DNA from: Gigaspora margarita
Lineage: Eukaryota; Glomeromycota; Glomeromycetes; Diversisporales; Gigasporaceae
Reading direction: 5' to 3'
Length of the DNA: 64,000 nt
NCBI GenBank assembly: GCA_009809945.1
Contig: WTPW01000553.1
Coordinates: 237,698 to 301,697 of the forward strand
The translations under genes were made by a program, and so were the position numbers. Shown in pieces: positions 1-11,522 of the stretch; positions within the stretch are counted from its first letter, which is position 1; every line of letters starts with the position of its first letter. The notes below the pieces were generated by a model that saw nothing but the letters and a program-made list of their open reading frames with translations, searched no databases and was not told the origin of the DNA.

Positions 1-147
1 CATAGATAGGTCAGGTATGAGTTTGCTTATTTTTGAGGTTTTTTATGCAGATCTTGTCTATTTATAGTAATTTTTGCTTATTTTTGAAGCTTTTTTTGCA
101 GATCTTTTCTTTTTTAGTAATCCTATAATTAACCTGACCTATCTATG
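1..147. repeat. Small fold-back MITE with 16-bp terminal inverted repeats
   Basis: The first 16 bases (CATAGATAGGTCAGGT) recur as an exact reverse complement at 132-147. Between them are two tandem-like half units containing GCTTATTTTTGA and TGCAGATCTT (about 27-60 and 87-107). There is no coding potential. The left flank lies outside the window, so a target duplication cannot be tested. Confidence 0.6.
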
Positions 148-247
148 TATATTTCAGGGTCCTGCTTTTCTTCTTGTCTATTGTATTTTTTTTAAATAAT
201 TCTTAATTAATGTACAAATTCATAATTATAGTACTGCAAACACTTAT

Positions 248-2285
248 CTATAGCAGTACGTACAAGACCCAAACATTTCTATAGAAGAGTTGCTCTTCAA
301 CACATGAATCATTTGTAGTAGTCTCTTCAACAATGTTATTATTATTAAATAGATACAGCCACTTAAATTTTTCTTTATTACTCTCTAAGTTTGTTAGATT
401 ACTATCTGGAACATTAATATTAGTGTTCAAGTTCATAGTATTATTATTAAATTATTGACTATAATATACATATTCTTTAGATATGCTATGTTATTGATTT
501 TTGGAATCCAATGTTTTGCAATTAATTGTAAGCTAAACTAAGCTTTATTAGTTATATTCAACAAATTAAAAAAATGTTAACAAACAAGTCCTCGATTTTG
601 TTGCATAAGACAAGTGCACATATATGATCCATTTTTTAAAAGATATACAACATGATTAATTCTCTAACTTGTTATATATTATATTCCAACCTTCTTTAAT
701 TGTATTTTTTAAGGTGTACTAAAAGGTATTTTGCACATAACTGCTAAATCATATTTATTATTAAAATCATCAATTTGTGAAGGTTTCTGAACTTTGAAAG
801 ATTTAGCTTTAATAGTAGTGCGATTAGAGACATAGTATATACTTTCCTTTATTTGCTCAATTAGAAATTAAAAAACATTTGAGCTCAGATATTTTTTGAC
901 TAATGGCTCAATAGTTGAAAAAATAGTAGAGATACATATTGCATTAGGAATATTGTTTTTCCATTCTTCAATAAGTTTATGCTTTTGTTCCTCTTCATTA
1001 TGCTCTATTAATATTTTACCAATATCACAAAGTAATATATTGCTATTATTTATAATATGTTTAATAATGAATTCTGGCTCTCAACAAAGGATGTTGATTG
1101 AATACCAAGTATAAATTCTAAAGCTCTAAAGCACGTGCTCAAGCAAATTGCCTTTTATAACAAATATTCCAAATACTGTTTTGCTATAGAGTACTTTGTA
1201 ATAAGTCATTTTAATAATGCTCAAAAATATCTGGTATATTAGCATTACGGCATTGCCAAAATGCTGAATAGAAATCATTAAACTGATTATCTAATTTGCC
1301 ATAAAGCATTTTTTTAAGATTTTCTTTAATATGCCAAATGCATATAAGGTGCTATATTTCTGAGTATTTTGTAATCACTACCTGTTCCATAGCAGAATCA
1401 CTATCTGTTACAATTATATTTGACATTTGATTATATTGCTTTTTGGTTATACAAAGAATTGATTCATATGTTTTAGTTGTTTCTTAAAAAAGCTTGAGCA
1501 ACAATATGTGATTGCATATTATTGTCCTGGGCCACAAATTATAAAAGAGGCATACGATATCTATTAGTCTCAGCAGTATTGTTATGTTCAATTACTTCAC
1601 AAAAATTGCACTATAATAATATTTGTTCTGAACTTATCCAGAACAAATTGTTAATGAATTTGTTTCTTTTTTCCATATGGCCTCAACAAACTAGCAAGGA
1701 TCTTTATATTTTTTTAAAATTAATTCTTCATAAAAATGCGCTGCATCTCCTCTAATTGTATTAGCAGTTGGTCAGCATTTTTGAACCTCTGTATAAAGAT
1801 CTTTTAAAACAGAGAGTGCAATGGAAATTTCACTTTTAAAATGCATCATATTATAGTTATGCCAAAATTATATTTAGTTACAAGAAACTCAACTTCTTGC
1901 CATATTTTTGTTGTGAATTGTTTGTTTTTCTCAAATTGTATAGCATTTGGTAATAATTCATAGTTATAATTATTATTAAGTGTTGTTACAACAATATCAA
2001 AACTATTTTGTGAACATGAGAGCCACTGGCACTTTTGTTAAACTGAAGTGCTAGGTTTCTCTAGATTCTTTGGTTTATATATGTCTAAATGCTAACAAAC
2101 AATTGTTTGTTTGCAGATAATCTTTTTATTGTCAGCCTTATTAATAGCCATTACACATCCACAATGTACCTCAAAACCTTTGTACTCAGCAAATCTGTGC
2201 ACAAAATGCATAGCCTGTCCAAATCACCAAACAAATCTCTTTCTTTAAGTGATACTACTTCAAAAACATTAGAGGGCATTTAGTT
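248..2285 (-). pseudogene. Decayed FAR1-type MULE transposase
   Basis: Minus-strand remnant of a Mutator-like (MULE) transposase, read in several frames because of stops and indels. In N-to-C order: a FAR1-like DNA-binding region at about 2280-1880, with a Cys/Trp pair and an NYNYELLP motif resembling the HNHEL of FAR1 domains; TNRYRMPLL at about 1570, where the first catalytic Asp appears to be Asn; FVAQDNNMQSHIVAQAFL at about 1535-1490; the second catalytic block IIVTDSDSAMEQ at about 1420-1380; HLICIWHIKENLKKML at about 1350-1310; a SWIM-type zinc finger YMCTCLMQQ at about 600-640; and a low-complexity tail. Several in-frame stops make it inactive. Family assignment rests on this ordered set of motifs. 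The nuclear DNA-cutting role is known for the family, not shown here. Confidence 0.8.
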
Positions 2286-2389
2286 TCTATGCTATTATTA
2301 AAAACATAATTCTATATAGAACCAAATATCCCTAAGTTAGATAAAATTCAATGAAAAAAACTAGAAAACTAAATAATTACTTTACATAT

Positions 2390-3290
2390 GTGATGCTCTA
2401 CTTTATTAAATAATAGTCTAATCTTCTTATTGTAGCGACATTGATTCAAATTCATTATCTATTGTTATATATCTATTAATATGTTGCTAGAAAAAAGTGT
2501 GAAGTTACATAGCTATTTAAAATCCTAAAATTCTATACTACTAAGTATAAATTTCTTAGGCCACATACAGGTAACTTATTAAAGTCAATATTCTGATCTT
2601 CTCTTTGAAGCGACATTTGCTTAAAATTATTAGGTGTCTCCTCAAAATCTATTATTATATGTTAATTAGGAACACATCACTTAAAAAAAGTAAAAGCAAA
2701 ATTATATAGTTATTTAAAATCTAAAATTTAGCAATAAAACATCAATTCCCCAAAGCTATTTACAGAGTCAATATTTTAATCTTCTGATATTAGAATAGTG
2801 TCTTTTCAAATTCCATTGTTATATATTGATTTGAAACAAATTGCTTGGTATAAGTAAACAAAAATCATGGAATTCTTTAAAATCTCAACATTATAGTGAT
2901 AAAACATCAATATTCCAAATACATACAGGTAACTTATCAAAGTCAATATTTTGATCTTTTCTTTGAAGTGATATTTGTTCAAAGTAATTAGGTGTTTTTC
3001 AAATTCCATCATTATAAATTGATTAGGAACACATTGCTTAAAAAAGTAAATGCAAAGTTATATAGTTATTTAAAATCTTAAATTATAGTGATAAAATATA
3101 AATTTCTCAAAGCTACTTACAGAGTCAATATTTTGATCTTCTCATTGCAATGATATTGATTTAAAACTATCAGGTGTTTTTCAAATTCTATTGTAATATG
3201 TTGACTTAAATCAAATTGCTTGTTAAAAATAAGTACAAAAATCATGTGGTTATTTAATATCTCAACATTATGGTGATAAAAAATCATTAC
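2390..3290. repeat. Degenerate tandem array, ~180-bp monomers
   Basis: About five diverged head-to-tail units. Each contains AGTCAATATTTTGATCTTCT, then a poly-AT segment with AATTGCTTG, then TATAGTTATTTAAAATCT and a TACAGGTAACTTATTAAAG junction. The same array resumes at 5495-5644 and again at 6628-6900, so the DNA between these blocks was inserted into it. Short ORFs here are chance. Confidence 0.7.
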
Positions 3291-3559
3291 CGTATATTCC
3301 CAAAAATAAGCTATTCAAAAATAAGCTACCCAGGACCCTGAAGAATATATGTAATACTGAGATCCAGTTTTGTATAGACTTACTATATAATTTTTTAATA
3401 TGTTATATGTTTAAATTTGTATAACCAACAGGTAATTTTTTGAAAAGCTAGATGTTTATTTGTATAACAAAGATATCTTCATAACAAGTTAGATTTTTAT
3501 TTTGTATAATGATACTATACTTTATGTTTCCAAAAATAAACTACATGCTACTCTCTTGT

Positions 3560-4034
3560 TTAAATCCAAAAATCATATAGGCTGATTTTCAGAATTTATA
3601 AGTAGAGTATATTTTTTTAAAACTTTAAAGCTAAATAACGTCTGATCTACTAGTCCATTTTAAATGATTTTACTACCAAAATATTTGTCTCTTTGAGATG
3701 ATTCCAATGAGCCCAAAATCATTAAAATCCAATCACAGAATTATGAGATAATGCGCTGTCCAATAGTGATGCATTTAGAGAGTGGGGTGGATTGGTTGGA
3801 CATAGGTCTAACCAATCAACCCTATCCTCTAGGTGCATCACCATTTGACAGCACATTATCTCACGATTCTGTGATTGGATTTTAATGATATTGGGCTTGT
3901 TGGAATCGTCTTAAAGAGATGAATATTTTGGTAGTAAAATCATTTAAAATGGACCAGTAGATCAGACATTATTTAGCTTTAAATTTTTAAAAAAATACAC
4001 TCTATTTATAAATTCCAAAAATCGGCCCATATGC
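3560..4034. repeat. Palindromic MITE, family A
   Basis: Two long inverted arms: the left includes CTGATCTACTAGTCC, GATTTTACTACCAAAAT and CCAATCACAGAATTATGAGA, and the right is its diverged reverse complement. The centre is at about 3800, with a second GC-richer inverted pair (GGGTGGATTGGTTGGAC / CTAACCAATCAACCC). Relatives occur at 11945-12250, 13215-13325 (half), 15003-15838, 39690-41490 and 42300-42595. Confidence 0.7.
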
Positions 4035-4059
4035 GTAAAAATGCCTTTGATCCAAAAAT

Positions 4060-4985
4060 AATCTATCCCATGATTTATAATAGTCACTACATAGTAAAGT
4101 CAAAAGTTTACTATTCAAATCAAGTAACTTGTTCGGAAAATCAAAATACGCATACCCTAAAAATTTTATTAAAATCTGAGAACTTTTTATTATTTGACTT
4201 TTAATTTTTATATTCAATGGTAAAATTAAAATTTTATTACAAAAATATATTCGTTGAACTTAAAAATTAAAAGTTTAATAATAAAATGTACTTCAATATT
4301 GAAGAACATTTTAGCATATATGTATTTTTATCTTTTAAATAAGTTTACTTAAGTGATAATAGTCGATTTACATAGTAGAATTTGGACTTTACTATGTAAT
4401 GACTATTTGTGATTGACCAAAATCTACCCCCAGATTTTAGTGTCCAAAAAACGTCCAAAAAAGGTAGCTTATTTTGGAAACATATAGTATGCATATCGCT
4501 TTTTTTATTATTTTTTGTTTTTTTGTTTTTTTTCTCACAAAAAACTTGTCTGCACAAGATTATATGCGTGAGAATTTTTTTTAAAAATATCTGTGCAAAA
4601 AGCTTATTANCNATCNCAAATAATNACTACATAACAAAGTNCAAATTTTACTATNTAAATCGATTATNTGNGCTTAAGTAAANATGTGCATAATATAAAA
4701 ATGCATATTCTTCAAAATTTTCATACAAATCGGAGAACTTTTTATTATTTAACTTGTAATTTTTACGTTTGGCGTATATATTTTTTAAAAAATTTTTAAT
4801 TTTTTGACAAACGTAAAAATTAAAACTCAAATAATAAAAAGTTCTCCAATTTGTATGAAAATTATAAAACATATGTATTTTGATTTTCCAAACAAGTTTA
4901 CTTAAATAATTATAACTAATTTGCATAGTAAAATTTGGACTTTACTATATAGTAATTATTATCGATCAGGGGTAGCTTATTTTTG
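4060..4985. repeat. Two adjacent hairpin MITEs, family B
   Basis: Each copy is a ~340-390-bp inverted repeat. It opens with ACTACATAGTAAAGTCCAAA, has GCTTAAGTAAACTTGTTC in the arm and TAATTTTTACGTT at the loop, and closes with TTTGGACTTTACTATGTAGT followed by GGGGTAGCTTATTTTTGG. Copies lie at about 4060-4445 and 4590-4985 (the second has ambiguous bases at 4610-4683). More copies are at 7505-7920 and, split by insertions, at 8300-10575. No coding function. Confidence 0.7.
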
Positions 4986-5214
4986 GATAAACCAAGTTTT
5001 TAGATTTTTTGGTTAAAACAAAAGGGTAGTTTATGTTTGGAATAGGAATATATATAGTATATAAACTCAGATCTAAAATTGTATAATTTATAGTAAAATT
5101 TGAACTTATATGATAATTTTGTATAAAGCTTTTAATAAAATCAAGTGTATAAAGTTATATTAAAATTTTGAGTCTGGATCTGAGTTATATATGTATTCTT
5201 TGGGGTCCTAGCTA

Positions 5215-5495
5215 CCCCCTTGATTTTTTTCAAAAATCTCAAAAAATGCTTTAGCAGTTGCTATATATTAAAGTCCAAATATTACTAAGTAAATTCAAAA
5301 AGTGCTATTAAGTAAACTTGTTCAGGACACAAAAATACACTTTAATAAAAATTTCACATCATTTGGAGAACTTTTTATTAGTATGTTTTTCAATTTTTCA
5401 AAAAATTCAACAATTTGAAAATAAGCTATCTATATTTTTTCATGTAATTTTTGGCCCAAAAAAGGTAGCATATTTTCAGGAATATATAGTATTCC
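5215..5495. repeat. Degraded copy of the CCGTATTCCC MITE family
   Basis: Aligns end to end with the intact MITE at 38637-38949. Shared blocks are TCAAAAATCTCAAAAAA, AAACTTGTTCAGGACACAAA, TTTTTATTAGTA, CAATTTTTCAAAAAATTCAA and AATTTTTGGCCCAAAAAAGG. The termini have decayed. Confidence 0.7.
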
Positions 5496-5644
5496 AAAAC
5501 AACATATAGGTAACTTATTAAAGTCAATATTCTGATTTTTTGTGATAATGTTGCTTCAAAATAATTAGCTGCCTTTTCAAATTCAACTATTAGATGTTAA
5601 TTAAAACAAATTGCTTGATAAAAGTAAGCATAAAATTATGCAGT

Positions 5645-6627
5645 GGGGTGTGGCGACTTAGAGTAGTTGGTAAGTTGTCACCCCAAGCAGCAAATCTAGG
5701 GTTCAAATTCCACTGGCAACACTTTGGAAAATAGGCCTATGATATGGTACTATCTCTCCTCGTTGGTCCTCTGGTACACCATCTTGCAAGAGAGCTGCCA
5801 GGTGCACAAAAATCCAAGGATCAGAAGATGGATACCCATTTGGAAGTCCCGAGTGAGAATGTAGCAAAGATCTTTGACGGTGCTAACCATAATTGGAATA
5901 TCAGAAACTGGAGCCAGAGAACCAGATGACAAGATCCTCAAGGAGGGGGTCCACCAACCTGGCCACTGGAGTCGCACTGGAGGAAAAGAACATGTGTTAT
6001 AGCAGCATGTACCAAGAAGAGGGAGTCCATTTAGCACTTAAAGCCGTGCTGACCGACCCTTCAGGGCTAACTGGTTTGAAAGTTTGGGGATACTGTGGAA
6101 GGACTGATAGGAAGGTTGTGGTGGGTACTGGGATTGGAGTGAACCTCACGCGGGCAGAAGTAGGTAACAGTAGGGGTTTAATGGTTAGCTATGACTCCAA
6201 GTATACAGGTAAAGCTGTAGCGTAAGTTACTGAAGTGTAGGTAATACCTGTGTGGGACAGGGACTGCTTTACCAAGTGTGCTGCGAGGATAAACTAGTCC
6301 TAAGGGGATTCCACAAGCATCCGAGACTGTCCTTAACTGACTCATATAACGGAGGACTGTACTGGTAATACAAAAAGGATTTGGCAGGAGAAGTATAGAT
6401 CAGAGGGTTTAAAATAAACAATGCCGGTATGCGGGTTGCAGGTATGGCAGCTAGTGTAGAACCTTTGGGTAGCTACTTAAATAGGCAACCAAAAGTTGCA
6501 GGTGTAGCTAGTTGTACTCTCTTCTATGTAACAAATGTCAGGTGTACCCCTGGAGGCGCTCATGATCTAAATTACTTGAATAAAAGCCTTTCTCCATGGC
6601 AGTAACTTTGACATAAAAAAAAAATAA
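5645..6627 (+). mobile_element. tRNA-derived SINE-like retroelement, ~0.98 kb, with target duplication and A tail
   Basis: The head looks like a tRNA: an A-box-like TGGCGACTTAGAGTAGTTGG (5651-5670) and a B-box-like GGTTCAAATTCC (5700-5711) at the usual spacing. The body is markedly GC-richer than its surroundings and ends in an A-rich tail (about 6614-6630). A 15-bp target duplication flanks it (ATAAAATTATGCAGT at 5630-5644; ATAAAATTATACAGT at 6628-6642, one mismatch), so it was retroposed into the tandem array. No run of four T occurs between head and tail, as expected for an RNA polymerase III transcript. It is unusually long for a SINE. ORFs on both strands (110 aa at 5893-6225; 95 aa at 6037-5750) resemble nothing I recognise and are probably incidental. 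Mobilisation by the LINE at 14-22 kb is possible but unproven. Confidence 0.8.
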
Positions 6628-7136
6628 ATAAAATTATACAGTTATTTAAATTTCAAACTATAGCGATAAATATAAATTTTCTAAATCAACATCAAGGCAC
6701 TTCATCAATAATCTGATTTTCTCTTTGTAACAATGTTGCTTTAAAATAATTAACTGTTTTCGTTAGTTCAAAATAATCAGTCATTTTTTCAAATTCTTTT
6801 TTATATATTGATTAAAAAGATTGCATAGAAAGTAAGTACAAAGTTATGTGGTATTAAAATTCCAAAATTATACATAATATACATAAAATTTCAAAGCTGC
6901 ATACTGCTTGGTAAGTATCTATTTTTACATTATTCACTTGGATTTATTTTTCTTACCTTTTCATATCTTAACTAACAAGTAAGAGGATGATTTTATTGTT
7001 TTTTTCTTTATATATTTGGAATTACAACTACGTCACTTATTTTTACTATGATGCACATGATAACAGATTTGTATTACAATTTGTAGTACAAGACCTATAC
7101 ATAGCTGTGCATAGTGAACAAATTAAATAATCCCTT
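6628..7136. repeat. Continuation of the ~180-bp tandem array, then unassigned AT-rich DNA
   Basis: Array monomer motifs (TTATACAGTTATTTAAA, AATCTGATTTTCTCTTTG) continue to about 6900. From there to 7136 I see no gene or clear repeat. Confidence 0.5.
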
Positions 7137-7229
7137 TACAGTTGCACTCCACTAAGTGCACACCCCCTAAGTGCAAACCCTCTCTATATACAAACCATAG
7201 CTCAGTCCCAAGTAAAGCTGCTTGTAAAA

Positions 7230-7505
7230 CTAATTAGTTTCACCAGTTGAAACTGGTGAAACTGGTAAAACTGGTAAAACTTAAAAAGTGATTTGGTGAA
7301 ACTGGTAAAACTAGATGCAACTAGATAATACTAGTAATACTGGTGATACTAGTGATACTGGTGAAACTGGTGATACTGGTGAAACTGGTGATACTAGAAA
7401 ACTGGTGATACTGGTAATACTGTTGATACTGGTGAAACTGGTAATACTCATAAAATTAGTAATACAGTGATATTAGTGATACTGCTGATACTGGTAATAC
7501 CAATT
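7230..7505. repeat. 9-bp minisatellite ACTGGTRAW
   Basis: Some 25 imperfect head-to-tail units of ACTGGTGAA / ACTGGTGAT / ACTGGTAAT. An inverted relative lies at 7975-8160 on the other side of a MITE. Confidence 0.85.
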
Positions 7506-7920
7506 TTGGATAGCTTATTTGTCAGATGAAAGAGGTTTTTAGCGATTGCAAGTAGTCGCTACATAGTTAAGTCCAAATTTTACTATATAATTCGATTATA
7601 TTCACTTAAGTAAATATGTTCAAAAGATCAAAATGCATTTTTTCTATAATTTTCATACAAATAGGAGAACATTTTATTATTTAACTTTTAATTTTTACTT
7701 TTGTCGAATATATTTTTTAAAAAAATTTTAATTTTTTTATCGAAAGTAAAAATTATAAGTTAAATAATAAAAATTCTTTAATCTTACTAAAAATTTTATC
7801 ATATATGTATTTTGATCTTCCAAATAAGTTTACTTAAGTGATAATAATCAATTTATATAGTTGAATTTAGACTTTACTATGTAGTGACTATTGTCAATCA
7901 TGGGGTAGCCTATTTTTGTA
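7505..7920. repeat. Hairpin MITE, family B
   Basis: Inverted arms beginning TAGTCGCTACATAGTTAAGT and ending ACTTTACTATGTAGTGACTA, with the terminal GGGGTAGCCTATTTTTG block. It lies exactly between the two inverted minisatellite tracts. Confidence 0.7.
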
Positions 7921-7954
7921 TCAAAGACATTTTTAAGTTATTAATCTATTTTTA

Positions 7955-8185
<231 letters not shown>

Positions 8186-8377
8186 TTAGTCACTTTCTAT
8201 ATTCTGCAGATGCATGAGATTTTAGAATTCCATATATATATATGCATCCCGTAAATGCATGCATATGATTAATTTTAAAGCTAGCCAATAATAATACTAG
8301 ATTTATATAGCTTATTTTTGAATATTGTCAATTTTTAGCTAATTAGCAATAGTTGTTACATAGTAAAATATATATAA

Positions 8378-9944
8378 TGTCAGCCCTTCCCAAACTGATC
8401 CTGTCAAAACCGATATCCTGTTATAATCAATTAAAAATTGATCTACCGGGCCTGCTCCCTAATTCATACCTGATAACCTGCTATTTCTGATATCTGTTAG
8501 GCCAGATATATAAGTTCCTGATCGTTAGATGTGGTCTCATGATTATTGGCCAATTAAAATCATGAATTTTAATGTGATAAAATACTTGTGATTACGTATG
8601 TACATATATAAAAAAAGAGACAGTTCAGATTTAAGCACAAGCAAAGATCTAACTATACTGCATTTATTGATCTTTTATGGCTTTTTTATATTATACTTTA
8701 TTATCAATAAACAGCAAGAAGCTTCGCTAATGTAATTTCAATTTTTATTTTACAGTTAACTCTAAATGCATTTCATTGGGACTTAAAGGGGTTGCACTTA
8801 GAGTAACTATAGAGCACGGTTTTGTTATAACAAAATTTCTCAAAGAATCCATCCTCCTATGTAAGTATTTTTAGTAAAAAAAAAAAAATTCAAGCTTTGA
8901 AGTATTGTTCCAATTTATTAGACTTGCTTACCGGCTTTTTCTTTTCGAACTTCCTTACGAATACAGGATTGTAGAAATTTTATAGCAAGATGCAGAATTT
9001 TTTAAAATAGGCATTATTACTCTGATAGTATCCTTTTTTTATTTTACAATTTTCAATGCAATTTTTTTTTACAAGATTTGTTTCATCTAATCTACTTTTT
9101 GGTACATTATAGCCATATCATACTTTCTCGTGAATTCGAAGCTAATTTAAAATTCGAATGAGAATGTAAACAAGTTCGCATTCAGAAACCTACCTAATTT
9201 AGTCTACCGAACCAGATTGGTGGATTGGCACAAACGTCCCTTAATTTGAGTTGACGTAAAGTTAACAAATCGAAAAGATGCTAAGCTATTGATGCGCATT
9301 ATGGAACTATTAACTGGAACAAGTCCAGTCTAGATAATCAAAGGAGATGAGTATGATTTGAATGTCTTTCCACAAATAGTAATCACTAACTTGATAAAGT
9401 ACAGCAATAAGAATGAAGATAACTCTGTGGGAAATGCAAGTGGGCCTTGTGCCAACAATTCCACAAATTGTGACTCAACCCTCCCTCCCAATGGAATTCA
9501 TAGATATCTGCAAATATCAATATCAGCACATTCATATTGACGGTCAGCCTGCATTATGCAGCGCTAGGCTATACCCAAGTGCTATATACAGTAACTACAA
9601 ATACCAACATCACACATATTAATACTGACAGTCAGTTCGCATTATGTAGGCAGGAAACTACTAGTATATCAGACCAGATTATTCCAATATAAAAAACATG
9701 TGTGCAATGCTTTTTGAAATAATAAAATCAATTGTTTCATATAATGGCAAATGTGAGAAACTTTTTAATTATAGTATCTTAAATTTTAAAAATTTTTTTT
9801 TCTATCCGAATATGTATTTTCAAATTCAGCAATCTAATTGGTAAATTAGATATCTGTCGATTACGTGATTTTTTCAAATCTGATAACCTCCCAAACCTGA
9901 TACAGAACTTGTCCACCATGCATACCGGTTTGGGGAGGGCCGAC
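8378..9944. mobile_element. Unclassified element with GTCRGCCCTYCCCAAAC inverted ends
   Basis: The left end GTCAGCCCTTCCCAAAC (8378) and the reverse complement of the right end, GTCGGCCCTCCCCAAACCGG (ending 9944), form a ~17-bp TIR with a GC content unlike the surroundings. It interrupts a family B MITE, whose halves lie at about 8300-8370 and 9950 onward, so it is a real insertion. I cannot fix a target duplication (candidates are TA-rich). The interior has weak coding-like stretches (about 9210-9540, + strand, e.g. KLTNRKDAKLLMRIMELL) of no recognised family. Confidence 0.55.
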
Positions 9945-9949
9945 AGTAT

Positions 9950-10575
9950 TACTAAGCAAATCGAATATTATCGCTTAAGTAAACTTGTTTGGATGAACAA
10001 ATACAAATAACTAAAATTTTACCCAAATTAAAATACTTTTTATTATTTGACTTTTAATTTTTAAGTTCAATAAATATATTTTTTGAAAAAATTTTAATTT
10101 TTCATTGAAAGTAAAAATTAAAAACCAAATAATAAAAGTTCTTCAATATTGATAAAAATTTCAAAGTATATGTATTTTGGCCTTTCGAACAAGTTTGCTT
10201 AAGTGATTAAAATCAATTTATATAATAAACTTTGGACATTACTATGTAGCAACTAGGGTTTCGCAATTTGATTTGATCTTCAAATATTTGAATCAAATAT
10301 TTGATCAAATTCAAATTCAAATTTGACTATATTTGATTTGATCAAATTCAAATNTGGCCAAATTTGATTTGATTTGACAAATATTTAATTTGATTTGAAA
10401 ATTACTATTAAAAATTCAAATTCAAATCAAATTCAAATCCAAATATTTGAATCAAATCAAATTCAAATCAGGGTCAATTTGATTTGATCAAATTCAAATT
10501 GACCCAATATTTGATTTGATTTGAATTTAAGGAACCCTAGTAGCAACTATTATCGATCATAGAGTAGCTCATTTT
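9950..10575. repeat. Right part of a family B MITE, split by a hAT
   Basis: Arms with CGCTTAAGTAAACTTGTT (about 9972) and TTGGACATTACTATGTAG (about 10231) plus the closing block near 10550. The closing arm is interrupted at 10254-10539 by a separate element. Confidence 0.65.
10254..10539. mobile_element. Small hAT-type element filled with TTTGAT words
   Basis: Termini TAGGGTTTC / GAACCCTA fit the hAT YARNG rule. Perfect 8-bp target duplications GTAGCAAC flank it (10246-10253 and 10540-10547) and its host is a family B MITE, so the empty site can be inferred. The 286-bp body is almost entirely ATTTGATTTG and CAAATCAAAT words, oriented so that it can fold back. Non-autonomous: no ORF. Confidence 0.85.
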
Positions 10576-10717
10576 TGGGTAAAAAGCGTTAAAGTGTTAA
10601 TCACATAATTGACTTCACTTTTGATTGGCTGCTAAGTTAATTCTATAAATGCATACCCTCTTTAAATGCACACTTATACCCAGTCCCAAGAGCATGCACT
10701 TAGAGGGTATGACTGTA

Positions 10718-11120
10718 TTTTATTTATTTCTAACTTATTTGATACTTTGTGACTTTCTGGCACTTTACAAGAACAATAGCTTCAACTTCTCTGGTACTTT
10801 GCAAAAATATACTAGATTTCTATGACAATTTGCAAGAATACCAACACTTCTAAGAAATGTTTTTTTATTTATTTTTATTCTTTGAATTATTTTAGAAAAA
10901 GTGAGCAAAACAAAGGTTATAGCCAAAACATAAGAAATAACCAAAGAGAAGACAATAGAAAACAAAGAAGCATAGATAATAGCTAACTGTAAAGTGAGTG
11001 AAAATAAGTGTATAGGCTAGTTTTTTGTATATTGTAATAGAATTAAATATGACAAAGTGCGAAAGTAGTTTAAAATATTTGTAATAATATAAAAATAATA
11101 CTATATAATAATGTAATATA
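10718..11120. other. AT-rich stretch without a supported gene
   Basis: The minus-strand ORFs here (66 and 101 codons) are low-complexity Phe/Tyr/Leu-rich translations of AT-rich DNA, with no motif or splice structure. Nothing else seen. Confidence 0.5.
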
Positions 11121-11368
11121 TAGGGTAAGTCAGTAGAAAGGGACAAATTTTTTTGAAGTAAAAGTTTTCTTGACTTTAAACTTAAATATCTTAACAACTA
11201 TCTTAATAAATTTAATAATTTTTTTTTTATTTTAATTCTATATAATTTTAAGATTAAAATAAAAAATTTTTTAGCAAATTTGATTAAATAGTTGTTAAGA
11301 TATTTAAATTAAAAATTAAAAAAATTTTACTAAAAATGATTTGTCCCTTTTCTACTGACTCACTCTCA
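11121..11368. repeat. MITE with GTCAGTAGAAAGGGACAAAT inverted ends
   Basis: The left arm GTCAGTAGAAAGGGACAAAT is matched on the right by ATTTGTCCCTTTTCTACTGAC. The interior arms also pair (ATCTTAACAACTAT / ATAGTTGTTAAGAT). A related design (CGTCAATAGAAATCAAACAA) is seen at 15452-15700. Confidence 0.75.
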
Positions 11369-11522
11369 TATAATTAAGTATGTAATATTAATCAAAAAAT
11401 ATATATTTCTAAATATAAAATATAATATATAATAATAATAAATAATATAAAATTTTAGATTAATAAAAAACCTTGCGAAATATTGTGAAAACCTGTAAAA
11501 AAGCATGATTATAAATATGTAT

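Larger units (their letters stand above)
3290..5495. repeat. Block of MITEs inserted into the tandem array
   Basis: The array is interrupted at ACCGTATATTCCC (3289) and resumes after GGAATATATAGTA (about 5492). These ends are inverted versions of each other and resemble the CCGTATTCCC family seen intact at 38637-38949, so the outermost event was probably a TA-flanked MITE. Inside lie a palindromic MITE (3560-4034), two copies of a hairpin MITE (4060-4445 and 4590-4985) and a degraded CCGTATTCCC-type copy (5215-5495). No gene is supported in this block. Confidence 0.6.

Noticed and set aside
157-3340. CAGGGTCCTG / CAGGACCCTG as ends of the MULE element
   Set aside because: The two 10-mers are inverted, but a tandem array and other MITE ends lie between the transposase and the right copy, and no 8-10-bp duplication matches, so the pairing is unproven.
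5646-5720. Possible functional tRNA gene
   Set aside because: A and B boxes are present but I cannot fold a complete cloverleaf, and the sequence continues into a long body with an A tail and target duplication, so it is a SINE head.
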